Positions 50,225 through 62,858 of a stretch of 64,000 nt of DNA are shown here, piece after piece. Position 1 is the first letter of the stretch. Every line of letters begins with the position of its first letter. A program made the translations under genes and the position numbers. Where the stretch lies: assembly GCA_020809705.1 (NCBI GenBank), contig CP085825.1, positions 5,952,001 through 6,016,000 of the forward strand, given 5' to 3'. Below the pieces are notes generated by a model, which did no database searches, had not been told where the DNA came from, and saw only the letters and a program-made list of their open reading frames with translations. The DNA is from Calonectria ilicicola. Its lineage: Eukaryota; Ascomycota; Sordariomycetes; Hypocreales; Nectriaceae.

Positions 50225-51335
50225 ATGCCTCGACAGATTTTCAAAAACAAATCCATCGCGACTGCTGGGCCCCTTTCAGGCCAGTTGACCGTGGAAAACC
50301 TGAAGCGGTGGACAGAACTTCGAAAGGGATACTATTCAGAAGAATTCGCCCATAATGTTACCCACCTGCTATGCACCAAAGAGCAATTCAACAAGAGAGT
50401 TCCTCGAGGTTGCCTCCATCCAATCCGCTCTCTTCACGGCGAATTATTCTTCAAGGATACTAACTCTGGTTGTTCAATAGTCAAGGAAGCGCTGAAGCGA
50501 GGTAAAAGTTTGCATATTGTTCATTGCGACTGGTTCGAATTCTCATGTGTCCAAGAGAAACGACTCCCTGAAAAAGACTTCTCGATGAGAAACATTCTTG
50601 CGAAACAAAGGGCTGCTCAAAGGGAACAAGACAGAATTGAAAAGGGAAAAAAAGATGGCGAAAAGTTTGTTAACACTAGTATGTTGCTTTACCATTGATC
50701 CTTGCGCGGCGCTGACGTAGACAGATTTGTTTCACGTCTACATGGACAGAGAGTTTTTCCCTTACCAAATTGATATAACGCGCGATGAGGAAGAATCCGG
50801 TGCTGCTGGGCAAAAGTACACTCTTTACGTAAGTTACTCGTTCCCTTTGGCTTTGAATCTTGCCAACTCACAAACACTGTGCGTGTAGCTTTGGGAATCA
50901 GATGCAAAACCGCATCTGTACTGGTTCACAGCAAAATTCCTCAAGAAAAAAGGAGACACCCAACCCAACTACCATCGACCAAGTTCGTGTTCTGGGAAGT
51001 GGCGTGAAGAAATGGATTTATTCATGGAATTCTTTCACATCAAGACTGGGGTTCCATGGGAAGATCGTATTCTCAGGATGAAGACAATGCCAAGCTCATA
51101 CTTTCAGTATACTCCGCCGGTATGATTCTTTGTTGTTTTTATTTTAATTTCCTTCTTGATTAGTTCAAAATACTGATCCAGTACGCAGACCTGTGGCAAG
51201 CCAGTTGGGCGACGTCTTCGATTTGACTACGATTATTGTTGTGAGATTAATGCGGAACTTCGGGGGCTTCCATGGCCTCCCGCAGAGTTTACCGAAACGA
51301 ATGAGAAGGACTCGGATTCCTTGGGGTCTTCTTAG
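50225..51335 (+). CDS. BRCT-domain protein, uncharacterised
   Basis: Four exons (50225-50678, 50725-50828, 50889-51119, 51189-51335) give 311 residues. The N-terminal half is a BRCT domain (about 1-115) with the expected GCSIVKEALKRGKSLHIVHCDWFEFS end and Trp. A charged Lys/Arg/Glu helix follows (about 125-150), then a conserved-looking region FHVYMDREFFPYQI (about 152-165), WESDAKPHLYWFTAKF and EFFHIKTGVPWEDRI (about 187-250). That region resembles the second domain seen in fungal BRCT proteins of unknown role. The last exon is less sure, because a nearer acceptor would give a 14-residue end. BRCT proteins usually bind phosphopeptides in DNA repair; none of the named repair proteins is recognised. 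The stop is 49 bp from the converging TRPC stop. Confidence 0.8.
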
Positions 51336-51384
51336 AGTAGTTAAAGGATGCTTTTATCTAAATCCAGACCAGCTAGGTTTCCGT

Positions 51385-53723
51385 TTATCGAATCTGTTTT
51401 GCAGCCTTTACAAATGCCTCAATTTTAGCAAGGCTTTGCTTCCCATCTTCTTCGACACCACTGCTAACATCGACACCAAGGACACGATCACTCAGGGGCC
51501 CGAGAGCTTTGACAGCCTCCTCTGCGTTCTCCGGGTTCAAACCGCCAGCGAGGAAAACTCGGAGCTCGGGATCTTTCTCAAGAACCTCTTTAACACTGGA
51601 AACGTCCAAAAGTTTGCCGGAACCAGAGCCGGAGTCCAGGAGTGGGATGGTGTGGAAACCGCGGCGGCCAACTCCAACTTGACCAGGTTTGAAACAACGG
51701 ATTACTGGAACTGGGATAAGATTCGCCCATTCAACAGGCTCCTCTCCATGAAGCTGTACCAAGTCGAGATTGTATTTCTTTTGTAAATCCAAAACCTCAT
51801 CGAGGGGCTGGTTCTGGAAGATACCGACGAGCTGAGGTCGTGTGCTTTGAAGCCTTGTAGCGGCCTCGGCGAAGAAGTCGGTAGCCTTTGCATTGGTGGT
51901 AGGCACCTGAAGTTCTGGTTTGGAAGTATTGTTATACGAGTGAACGGCTTCTGAAATCGCGAGAGCGGTCTCTGGAGTGATGCAGCGTTTTGCGCCAGGG
52001 ACAAGGCAGATGCCAACATAGTTGGCACCGGATTCAACAGCTTTTGTTGCCGCTTCAGCGCTTCGAGTACCGCAGATCTTGGCGAGCACAGGACCTGGTG
52101 CCTTCTTCTCAGCTGTGGCACTGACTCCTGAGCACAGCTCAGCGATGAAAGCGCTGGCATCAGGTGCCCTCATGATCGCTTCTCCAACGAGAATCGCATT
52201 GATGCCATCATTCTTGCACATTTTAACATCATCGTAGCTGTTGATACCGCTAAGAGCGCAAATGATAGTGCTTTCGGGCACCATACTGCGGAGTCGACTT
52301 GTAGTATTAATGTCGACCTCGAAGCTCTCAAGATTGCGGTTGTTAACACCGATTACCTTGGCGCCTAAATTGACAGCAATTGTCATCTCTTCAGCATTCT
52401 GGACTTCTACCAGAGGCTCCATTCCTAGGGAAAGGGAGTACTTGTATAACCTCTCTAGGACCTCTGGCTCCAGCATCTTCACGATAAGAAGAATGGTGTC
52501 GGCACCAGCCAACCTGCCCTCGAGGATTTGGTATTCATCGAAAACAAACTCCTTTCGAAGGATTGCGGGGCGGTTAGGCATGCCATCGAGAACCTGTCGA
52601 ACAGCCCTGAGATCCTCAATACTACCTTTGAACCACTCTGGTTCGGTGAGAACCGAGATAACACTGGCTCCAGCCAGAGCATACTTGTGGGCTTGAGTTG
52701 TGGCATTGATATCGAGATTGAAGATGCCCTTCGAAGGGGAAGCGCGCTTGATTTCTGCCATCAAAGAGACATCAAATGGCGACTGGCGCAGTCGACGGAC
52801 AAAAGGGATTTGCGGAGGGGCGCCGTTCAGGTCATAAGTAGCCTGGAGATCGGCCATTCGTTGGGATGGAATCTGTCTTTGGACTTCAACCGCAGCCTTG
52901 CGATGGGCGTAAATTTGCTGCAAAATGTTGTTCTTCTTGGGCTTGTCAGTGCTTGATTTGGAATCCTTGTTGGCAGCAGCCTTTTGGAGTCGAGTGTTTT
53001 CCTCCCAGGTTCCACCTTGCATGTGAAGGAAGTTGGTGATCATGGCACGACCGCCTTCAGTTAGAATGCTCTCGGGGTGGAATTGGACACCCTCTACAGC
53101 ATACTCCTTGTGGCGAACACCCTGAATGACACCAGGGGAGCCATCGGGCTTGGCAACCCAAGAACTAACTTCCAGGCATTGAGGCAAAGTGAGATGAGTT
53201 CCTGCAAGGGAATGGTAACGAGTGACGGGGACGCCTTGTTCAAGCCCAGCAAACACTCCCTTGCCGTCGTGAGTCAGAGGGGAGGTCTTGCCATGAAGCC
53301 ATTCGCCAGCAGATCTCACTTCTCCACCATAGACGTCGAAGATGCATTGCCTGTGAAATAGTAAGAAAAGGACGAGGGAACAAATAAACGACAATCGACA
53401 TACAGTCCCATACAAACACCCAAGATGGGGACTTTGCCTGCAAAGTGACGGATGACATCACGGCTTACGCCGGAGTCGGTCTCTGGATGGCCAGGGCCAG
53501 GGCTGATGATGATCTGTGTAGGGTTTTTCTTTGCTACCTCTTCCACAGTGATCTTGTCATTTCGGAAAACATGAACAGTAGCACCGGCGAGTACCAGATA
53601 CTGGTAAATGTTCCAAGTGAAAGAGTCGTAATTGTCAATAAGAATCAGGTTGGAAGCGGTGGGGAGTGGAGGTGAGGGGTCTGGCTGGTGCGGCGAATGA
53701 TCAATGATATCGGAGGAACTCAT
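51385..53723 (-). CDS. trpC: Trifunctional tryptophan protein (glutamine amidotransferase, IGPS, PRAI)
   Basis: Exons 53723-53404 and 53350-51385 give 761 residues, close to the 762 of Neurospora trp-1. Order: glutamine amidotransferase half of anthranilate synthase (about 25-225) with PGPGHP, GVCMGLQ carrying the catalytic Cys (about 104) and VQFHPES (about 195); indole-3-glycerol phosphate synthase (about 240-510) with [12 protein letters not shown]; and phosphoribosylanthranilate isomerase (about 520-761) with KICGTRS at its start. It supplies the amidotransferase for the separate TrpE subunit and catalyses two later steps of tryptophan synthesis in the cytosol. The 53-nt intron splits the codon after the catalytic Cys loop. 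All catalytic motifs are present. Confidence 0.97.
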
Positions 53724-54538
53724 TTTGAACTGAATGCCAATTCCGTCTCTTCACTCCTTGTCTAGATCGCAAAGATTGTAAGGATATTTTGAATGGTGAT
53801 GATCTGGGCGGTGACTCACAACCGTCCCTTGATCAGAGAAGAGGCAAATGTAGGAGCTTCCTAATTGGCATCCTACGTTTGGATGGTGAGCATCCTTTTC
53901 TGTCCTATTGCGGTAGAAAGTGGGACATTTGTGTGCAATTCTTACTAAGCATGTTAGAGCAATGTACTTGATGTATTCAAATAAATCTGAAGTTAAAATT
54001 TTAGTTAAAAACGGATTTTTTATTCAAATATAAAAGATTAATAAAAAATTAAATAAAGATATTAATACAATAAAAAAAGGAAAAAGAAAAAAAAACATTT
54101 TTAAATAATTATTTTTTAATTTAATTTAAAATTTAGATTAAGTGTGAGTACCTGAGGTACTTGGGAGGATGCTAATCACTGTAGGAGGTATCTAAACAAA
54201 GAGGCGTAATGAAGTTTCCAAATGTATTTGCAAACAAAAACTTGGGAGCTAGTATGGAGACATTGACACTGTGTGGAGTAGTATTCGCGACTGTGAGTGA
54301 GACAGTGCGAGGTATAAATATAGTCTAGCAAGCAAGGATCAGTGTTCCTTAGCGGTGGGCAGTAATTGGCCGGCTCAACTTCGGCCAGTTTTCGAGCTCT
54401 CCCAAAAAGTTGACCAGCCAGCCCGAGCTCATCGCGACCAGCAACAGGCGCGTCAACAAAAGACGACTTTTTCTTTTTTGCATCCCCAACTTCAGGTGAT
54501 GCATCGCCTGCCACTGTCGCCCTCCTGAAGTCGCTGCA
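53724..54538. promoter_or_regulatory. Divergent promoter region TRPC / NUP188 with an A/T block
   Basis: 815 bp between divergent start codons. It contains the A/T block at about 53985-54140 (annotated separately). Sequence near each start is ordinary and includes GC-rich leader DNA before 54539. No gene is supported; short frames here lack ATG context or similarity. Confidence 0.55.
53985..54140. other. Extremely A/T-rich block
   Basis: About 9% GC over 54001-54140 (counted by eye, 13 G/C in 140 bases), with long A-runs on one strand (about 54070-54100) and T-runs next to it. The flanking DNA is near 45-50% GC, and the change is abrupt at about 53980 and 54145. It could be an old RIP-mutated repeat, an organelle insertion, or a nucleosome-free promoter element; the sequence does not decide. 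Confidence 0.85.
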
Positions 54539-57500
54539 ATGGCGCCGGTGGCTGATCGCATCTATTTTCCCTCCCTGGAAGACTGCCTTACCGGGGAGCG
54601 GGTGCTTCTGTGAGTTTACATATGCTGCCTCTGTCGCTGGTTCTGCCTAGACATGATGGATGTATGCGACTGACCTTGAAATAGTTCATGGAAGCTTATC
54701 GCAACCGCCCTTTCCGATGGCTCTGGCCAGCGCACCAAGAGCCCGGCTGTTATCGAGTTTTTAAGCGACGAATATGTTCATGGCTTATTGAATGACCCTG
54801 CCACTGCCTTTGCGTCCCCAGATGAGACGAGCAAGAAATCCTTCGAGACCAAGACCGCCCCCATCAACATACCATCGGGCCCCGATGGCAGGTTTAATAT
54901 CGAGACGATTAAGAAGGACGCCGAGTGGCTCAGCAAAAATGCCAAGCTTAACCTCGTTGCGGCCCTGCGAACCGTTGTTGTCGAATACCAGTCTCGACCA
55001 GCCCTCCATCTAACTGGGCCATTGTCATCACAGGATGCGACGAATTTGCAAGAGGCAGCTGGCCTGAACAATGGCCAAGGATCAGGATTTCTAGCAGACT
55101 TGGGCGCCGGCTCTGCCCTGGACGCAGACGAGATTTGGACAGAGTTCGAGAAAACCGAAACCAGACAACGACGTCTGTTCGACATCTATCTTACCGAGCG
55201 ACGTTACTTCATGATGGCTGCGGACTATGCGAACTCCATTAAGCTATACGAGCGACTGCCGACATTTGCCAATGTCGACGTTGATTTGGCTAAAACCTTG
55301 AAATTGAAACTTCCCACCAGGGATGATGCCGAACCGTTGCTCCCAGCGTATTTCAAGATCCTCACCAACTCTATGAGTGGTATCGAATCGGGGCTTCAGT
55401 CTGTGACGGACGAGAAATGGGCAACCGAGGAAGTCGAGCTTGATTGGGTCAGAACTCTCCTCACTGAGGCAATCCATGCTTTGTCAGTCGTCTTTCAGGT
55501 CGTGGACAGTTTTGGTGATGACTTTGCACCGTCAAGCTCTGTCAGCCAATGGTTTTCCTTGATGGAGATTTACAATTTTTTCGACGGTGTTCAGCCGGTC
55601 AGTATTCGCGTTTTTACCCCTTCGTTTATTTATCATCCTAATTGGTTTTTAGATACATGAAATCATCGCCCCCTTGGTCATTCCCCTGAAGACTCTGTCG
55701 GCTGCTGTATCATTAATATTGTTGAAGCCAGCACGATCTTTGACATATCTTTCAGAACGAGAGGAGGATCCTGCGCAAGCTGACGCTAATTATGACACAT
55801 ACTTGCTTTCATCCGATGTCCTCGAACAGGTACATAAGAGTGTCATTGGTGCTGCCGAAGCAGACTGTGAGAGTGCAACGCCTGTTATCTTTGCTTGGAC
55901 CCTGCTTCTACATCGAATGAACGTTTCCTACCAGGCAAGGTCGGAAAAGCGCGACAACTTGCTCCAACAGAATGCCCGAGAGACATTTGAGACTGGGGGC
56001 GTGGTAAGACCGGTGGCTCGACGTAATTCGGCGGGTAGCATCTTCTCCATCGAGTCCTCCAGGTTTGACGGATTTCTCGAAAATTCATCGACTTCGAAGG
56101 ATCTTGTTGTCGTGGAACAACTCGCCTCTGCTGTAACGACCCATGGCCGGGTCTTTGATATCATGGGGAACATGGCGATTGGATTAGGACCCTCTATCGA
56201 AGGCAGCCTGACACCTTTACTGAGTTCACGAGTTCGAAATGTTTTCCTGGAGCTCTTGAAGGTTTCTTATCCTATCGTTGGTTACCAGTCTGAACCCGTT
56301 AGCGCCTTGCTTTCAGTTCTGTCTGGTGGGCGGAGTTACTGGGATCTGTCATCCCAAGAAAATCTCACGGAAAAGCAAGATATTCTTGCTTCTATGGTGC
56401 AAGATGACCATGCCCTAGAGTTTTTCTTCCAACAGGCGCTCGATCGATACCCTTACGAATTTCTCCCCTTCGTCACTCTGTGCAAGACCCTCGGTAGCGC
56501 AACAAGCTTGTATGAGAGTGATCGATCAGAGTTGATCCTTAACCTCCTCCGAAACACACCGACATTGACATTCGTACTTCCTGATTATTTCCAGGAATAT
56601 GAGCTTGCCCAAGAGGATGAGAATACAAATACCTTTATTCTCCTTCAGGACATCCCACTCATCTCTCTTTCACCGTCTTGGAGAGGACGGCGCGTTGAAG
56701 ACGACGCGTATCGGATACCCGCGGGAACTTACGGGCGATTCATTACTGATACAGGACGTGTTGTTTCAATGGACTATCCTCACTCAACCATCTCCCTCCT
56801 TGGTCGACGACTAGAAATTAACCTAATGAAGGAGGGCTATCAGTCTGAGTTGGGAATGCTGCAGCCGGATGAAACTGCCGAGGTTATCTCCCTGTTCGCG
56901 ACACTCATTCGCATGGATTATCTCAAGGCCAAGCGGGAGGGATCTAGTGGCTCCTTGGTGCATGCCGATGGCGACATCTTGCACGAAGCTAAAAAGCACA
57001 TTGACGTAGGCGGTGGTAGGGATCTTGTCACTGTCATATGTGAGACAATGGACTACTACATGCAGGTCGAACTTGCTGCCAGTGAAGAGGATATTGTAGC
57101 AGTTCTCAACTCGTGCATTCAGTTCCTTGATGCAATTTTGCCTCTTTATCCCAGCCGGGTGTGGTCTTACTTGGCAAGATGCGAGTTGTTGAATACAGAG
57201 TCAAGAGCTGGCAAGCTTACTAAGATTACTGGTAGTCTTGATCTGGTCTCGGGGAGATACGAATTTTTGAGCTCTTGTCTTCGCCTGTTCTCAAACCTAA
57301 TCGACACAGCCATGACCTCTGCTGTGCAACGAAGAGCTGGAATTCACACGGGCGGCCGAAAGAAGTCTGATCTTAACCCTTGGCTTGGAACTGCAGACAA
57401 AGTTTTGTCTAGTGTGAGCTTCTCGATCGCCCAGGCTGCTGTTGATATTTTCGAGAACACATCAACCTGGAGGTTTGCTTCCGAAACCTCCCGGTCTTCA

Positions 57501-60176
57501 TTACTCCAGGATGTCGTACCTATTCTCCACAAGGTGATTCTATATAGCTATAGTATGGGCGATTCTACGAGCGCAGAGAACCTAACCTCCAGCCTTCGAT
57601 CTGCCGCCAACTATGTCGTTGATTGCTTCATATCACCTGCAACTGGAACCTTGAGATTCCAACCACTCCTATCCTCATTCATTACGGCATTTACATCGAC
57701 AAACAGTACTTTGTACCCCGAGCGACTTCAGATGACTCAAACTCAACTGAGCTCGGTTCTCGAATTTTCAACGACTCTTTTGCGAGTTGCCAATTACCTG
57801 GACAAATCCTCGAGTATGATCGAGACATATCTGTTCAAGAGCTCTACATTGCTGGCGCGACTTTGTGCTGTTTCTGATCACTTCCGGAAGCCCACCACAT
57901 GGTTGCTGGAGTCTTTAGTAGTTAATGCTGGTAAAGCCACTGGCGACCCACCCTCGCTTCTCGGATACTTGGGTCCTCAAATCTCCAAATCCTTCTTGCA
58001 ACTATTGTCAACCTTAGGCAAGCCCTTTGAGCTAACGGGAGACGTCAAAACCACTTGGAGGTTCTTCTCAGCAATCCTCAGAAACCGACAGCAGTGGATG
58101 TCCAACTGCCTTCTTACTGGACAGACACCTCGGGAGGCAATGAACAAAGATAAGAAGAAGGCTGAAATGTCTGCTCATGCAGTTTTTGCAAAGGCCCTCG
58201 CTAAGCTTGGCAGACTCAAGGATATTGAATCAGGTGAAGCCTTGATGATTTTGGACTTTGTTGCTTCAGCGCAGAACTTTTGGCCCTGGACTGTTTTCAC
58301 CCTCCAAAAGGATACAGCTTATCTCGATGGCCTGCGAGCTTATGTCCGTGACCTTAAGCCATCTCACCTTACTCTCAAGGTGGATCCTGTTCGTGCAAGT
58401 GTTGAGGCTAGGTTGGCCGCCTACATTGCAGAGACGTTTGCTATGCAATTGTATCATTCACGCCACCTCGGAAATTCAACAAATCTGGCGAATAGTCTTG
58501 TTAGCGATCTCGACTATTATCTGCGTGATGGCGTTGAAGTTGCTGGATACAACAAATCTTTGCACAGTAACTTTGCCAAGAACTTTGCCAATAAGTATGC
58601 CGGCTGCCCCGTTGATGACTTTAAGCGAACCCTTCTTGAACCGCGGGAGTTGGGAAGAAGCTACTATTACGACCTTGAGCGTGCTGATGAAATGCTCCGA
58701 TTTGATCCCGGCTGGGTCGGACGAAAAGATAATGGCTTCAAAACGGAGATGGAACTTGCTAATATGAACCTTTCGCTGGTTGATGCACAGATTGTGAGTT
58801 GAATGATTTTGTATTGCGGAAGCATCACTAATTATATACAGGCTCTTTTTCACGCTTGGGAATTCCTTCTCGTCGAGCTCAGCACTTGTCTCCCGAAGAA
58901 CGAGACTGTTACTAAGCAGATGCTGCAAGTTTCACAACAATGTTTAAATGCCAACCAAGGAATCCCTGGACCGGAGAGCATTTTCTTGAAACTTGTGGAT
59001 GCTCGAGCTAATCTTTCTCTGGTGCTGATCCAGCGATCTGTCAAATCATCGGTTCCTATCAAAGATGTAAACCGGCTTTTGGCCACATTAGTGGGCACAA
59101 TGCACAGTGTCGAAGAGCCATTTGGCACACAATCCATTGCATATTATCGTACTTTGCTCAAGGCTCTCTTTGTCACTCTCCGCGCGTACCATTCCAGCGA
59201 CGAAAAAGCGGCGGCGGAGTCAGAAGACAGCATTGAAGTGAGTGTGATCCAGACTGTTCTCAATATTCTCGACCGTGTAGTTGGACGGGGATTCCGAGCT
59301 CTTGTTAGCCTTATCCACGACAATGAAGCTGCTGTGTCGCCCGAAGACCTGGCACTTCTGACGGCAGTTTTGCAAGCCTGCTTAAGCATTCCTACTATGG
59401 ACCAGTCCCAGACTCAGGTACTGAACATTATGGCCGAGCACCAGGCGATGCACGCCGCGACGTCGCTATTCTCATGGGCAGATAGACTGGCAGATCAAGG
59501 AGATCCTATTTATGGCGAGCTTAGCATTCTCTTTTTGCTAGAGCTCTCAACCCTTCCATTGGTTGCCGAGCAGATGGCGTGTGACGGCATCTTGAGCAGC
59601 ATCCTGTCAGCTAACCTGACTAAATTCATGCTCAAGTCTAATATTTCGCCCTTCTTTGACTCCACTGTAGCACAGCGATGCTACGGAATCTGGGCCAAGG
59701 GGCTGCTGCCTCTGATGCTGAACATGCTCACCTCTTTAGGCGCTACTGTTGCCCCAGAGATTGCTTATGTGCTCAACCAATTCCCCCATTTGCTCGAGGC
59801 AAGCGTGAATCGATTCGAGGCTCCTGGTGCCAGCCGCACGCAGTCACGATCCTCTCCCCATTACCTAACCTTGCTGTCAATCTCGGAAGTGCACTCGCTG
59901 GCTCTCCTCACACGGGTCCTCGAGGCGCTCCGTGTTAATAACAACCGAGATATTCCAGCTGTGGAATGGGATGGTGCGGGATTGTTGGAGAATGTCGACT
60001 TTTGGCTTTCGACCAAGAAGCTGCTGAAGGAGCGCCTCATGCCGCTCGGTCAACGCGAGGTGGATTGGCGAGGAATGAAGGCTTCTACGCCTGCGTGCGA
60101 TACCCTTTTGGAGGAGAAGGCTGTGTGCCAATTGGATGCAGTCCGTGATGTGCTGGGCGAGGATGCAGAGGTTTAA
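54539..60176 (+). CDS. NUP188: Nucleoporin Nup188
   Basis: Four exons (54539-54609, 54685-55597, 55653-58793, 58842-60176) give 1819 residues, in the size range of fungal Nup188. The N terminus (RIYFPSLEDCLTGERVLLSWKLI) matches the start of the Nup188 N-terminal domain as known from thermophilic fungi. The rest is almost entirely alpha-helical with no catalytic motif, as expected for a superhelical inner-ring scaffold. Nup188 sits in the inner ring of the nuclear pore and binds Nic96 and Nup145N. The paralogue Nup192 has similar size and architecture but a different N-terminal motif. All three joins keep frame and follow canonical GT..AG signals. Divergent from TRPC; converges on TIM9. Confidence 0.92.
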
Positions 60177-60869
60177 GCGCAACAATGCTGGATACGCAGA
60201 TAGATCTGATTCGAAGCGAAGGACAAAGATGTAAATTAAACTTGGTACCATAGGTCGAGGGGCGTTGGACAACGGGCCGTAACGTTATTGAATTGCTGGA
60301 ACAGAAGAGTCTGTCTCAAAGTGAAATGTAATGAAAAGACGAAGAAAAAAAAGAGAAGGAATCCAAGGCAGACTAATATGTTCATAATGAGGATAGCCGC
60401 TACGACCTGCTTTCAAGTTGGTGTATGTTCAAGAGCCAAAGCGTGAGGTCTCTCAAGGTATGGGACCAATAAGTCGTAATTCTGGTTTGGAGAAGAGCCG
60501 TGTTCTTAAGGAGTAGAGAGTCAATTTTGACATTCTCTTTCTATTTCCCATCATAATCGTACAGACTGGTGCTACAAGGCCATGTTATTGGCTCACCATT
60601 ATTTGTCGTTTCCGTTTCATCCGTACCTATCTGCCCAAGATATCGCCATTTGCCTACCGCCTGCCCCTACTTCCCGCTCGTATATTCATACACAATTGTG
60701 ACATTACGACTTGTCTTTCCGGGCGGCTAAGAATGGAGGGGAACTCATCTCCGATACGGGGATGCCGCCTTCCTGCACCTCAGATCCTAAGAGTCGACCA
60801 TGTGGGTTCCCATTGTGACGCATTGTACCGAGGGCTTTTTTTCCATTTTCCTATTCGTCTCGTCGGCGC
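60177..60869. other. Convergent 3' region NUP188 / TIM9
   Basis: 693 bp holding both 3' UTRs. An A-run near 60340 and the T/C-rich end near 60840 may mark poly(A) or termination signals. No gene was seen. Confidence 0.55.
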
Positions 60870-61304
60870 TTATTGGTTCTGCATCTGAGCAGTGAGCTGA
60901 GCGTTGTGCTCCTGGAAGCGCTCGCTGACACGCTGCTGTGTGGCCATCCACTTGGTAACGCAGCGGTTGATGCAGCCGCCCTCTCGGGAAGAGATGGCCT
61001 TGGAGGTGAAGTCGTCGACGCAGGACATGAAGCAGTGCTCAACAAGACCACCAAAGGCCTAAGGAAGGAAGAAAAATGTTAGATTGAGACCAATTAACAA
61101 CAGCTGGGACCGGCGACACTGGGCCCCGATGTCCTTGTGACTGGGGATGGATGAGACGTACACCCATGAATTCCTTAACCTGGCGCTTCTGCATGCGCTG
61201 CTCCAGCATGCGCTGCTCGTTGGCGGTAAGCCTGGGGGGAGAAGACTCAGCATTTGATCATTACTGCAAATTCAAATATCAAGCATTAAAACTCACATAT
61301 CCAT
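60870..61304 (-). CDS. TIM9: Mitochondrial intermembrane-space chaperone Tim9
   Basis: Three exons (61304-61297, 61231-61162, 61058-60870) give 88 residues, normal for a small Tim. The first coding exon has only 8 nt (ATG GAT AT); splicing gives MDMLTANEQR, matching Tim9 N termini. Twin CX3C motifs CFMSC and CINRC, 15 residues apart, form the disulfide-linked helical hairpin of this family. FMGAFGGLV and SERFQEHNAQL flank them and distinguish Tim9 from Tim10. Tim9 and Tim10 escort carrier and other hydrophobic precursors across the intermembrane space to TIM22. Introns of 65 and 103 nt have consensus ends. The gene is in tandem with SDHB on the same strand, also mitochondrial, but 1.55 kb away. 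Confidence 0.95.
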
Positions 61305-62858
61305 TTTGGCTAATTGGGGAAGGAAAGATGAATTATGATGGGGGGAGATGTGTCGTGCTTGGTGAGATGGAGAGGGACGCTTTTTCCGAAGCAGCTGGAA
61401 ATTTTGATACTCGATAAGGCCTCGGGCTTGTATGGGGGGTGAGCTGGCTTATCGGCGGAAGTCGCATTATCGGTTTATCCATTTGTCGGTTACATCCCCG
61501 CGCAATGTGGCTGGTGCGGTTGAGGCGCTGGGGCTGTCGCACTTCCACAGGCACAGGTGCTGGAGACCATCCCCCTGCTTGACAAGATGGAAACATCTTG
61601 GCATATATGCCGGCTCTCTCTCTTTTTGGCCTCCCTGCATTGTGATTACTGAGGAAACTCGTTTTGATAGGATGAATCACCGACAATGTGGCTGGGCTTG
61701 ATCCGGCAGCTATTCCCTTACCGCTACCCGACGTCCCGATGCAAAACCGTTGGCGGAATGTGACTGTATCATGGTCGGGAGGGGCTGGATCTGGACACGA
61801 CTTGCAACCTTAACAAAAACATGTGGTATATGTGGGACCATTTGGTGATGTCAATAATCGCTCTTGGATGGTTCTGGTGGCTAATAAAAGAGATACATGA
61901 TTGCGCATAATCTGAGGTCACCCGCCTCGTAGAGACCAAGTACACACACACACACCTGTGCTTGGGTGAGCCCCATGGTGATGACCTCATTTTCGCCTCT
62001 CACCCTCCCCCCTCTAGCCTAGCTGACGACGTGCTGTGCAGGGCCTGGATGACATGTCGCCCCGATGACTTGCCACCCGGACGTAGTGTCCCACGGCGAT
62101 CATTTGTTTCAAGCTCAGGTGTGTGGCAGCGATTTCCCTGTTTTGTGTGAGTAGTATTGCTGGCATGGCTCTTCGGGTGAGGAGACTTTATTCAAGAATA
62201 GGACAATACAAATTCTGGTGGTTATTTATATGTTTATTTATTTTTGTCTATCTATCTATTTAGTCATTATTTTCCCCCCTTCACCCATTAATGGTCGTTT
62301 ACGTATCGAACTGGCACCTAACTTGTAGCTTGCTTTGGGAACTGGGCAGTCAAGTTACATGGCACCAGTCTGATGAAATCACTAGGAATATTATTGGACT
62401 AGTATCTCAGCGGGCCACTTTCAGAATTTGGCACCGTTTTTCGTTATCTTTTTCGTTCTTAGTTCTGTACATTGACCATAGGCTTGTATTTTGAAGCTTG
62501 AGAAATTGATCCCAACTGCTTGGTTGACAGTCTTGGCCCACAGTCTTGGCCCATGAGCACAAGCCATCCTGAATACTGGGAGACGCCCAGAAGATAGCTC
62601 GTAAAATATCGACGTCCTCTCAATTCTGTCAAACGCACGCTATTTTAATCGAAAGTCCCATCCCGGAGGATTAAACAATAATGAAATATAATTTTGTGTC
62701 AGGTTGCTATCAAACACGAAAAACTCCTTCCGTCCATCCTATACACAGGGATACAGTTTTCGTGCCTCGGTTGCAGGCGCAAAAACAGGGAAATTCCTCA
62801 CGCCCGCATCATCTCATATCACTTCTATCCTCACATAGCGCACCCTCCATCTTCTTAT
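61305..62858. other. Intergenic TIM9 promoter to SDHB 3' end
   Basis: 1.55 kb. The first few hundred bases must hold the TIM9 promoter. A (CA)n run lies at 61941-61953 and a T/A-rich TATTTAT/CTAT tract at 62215-62265. No coding frame or RNA gene is supported. Confidence 0.55.
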
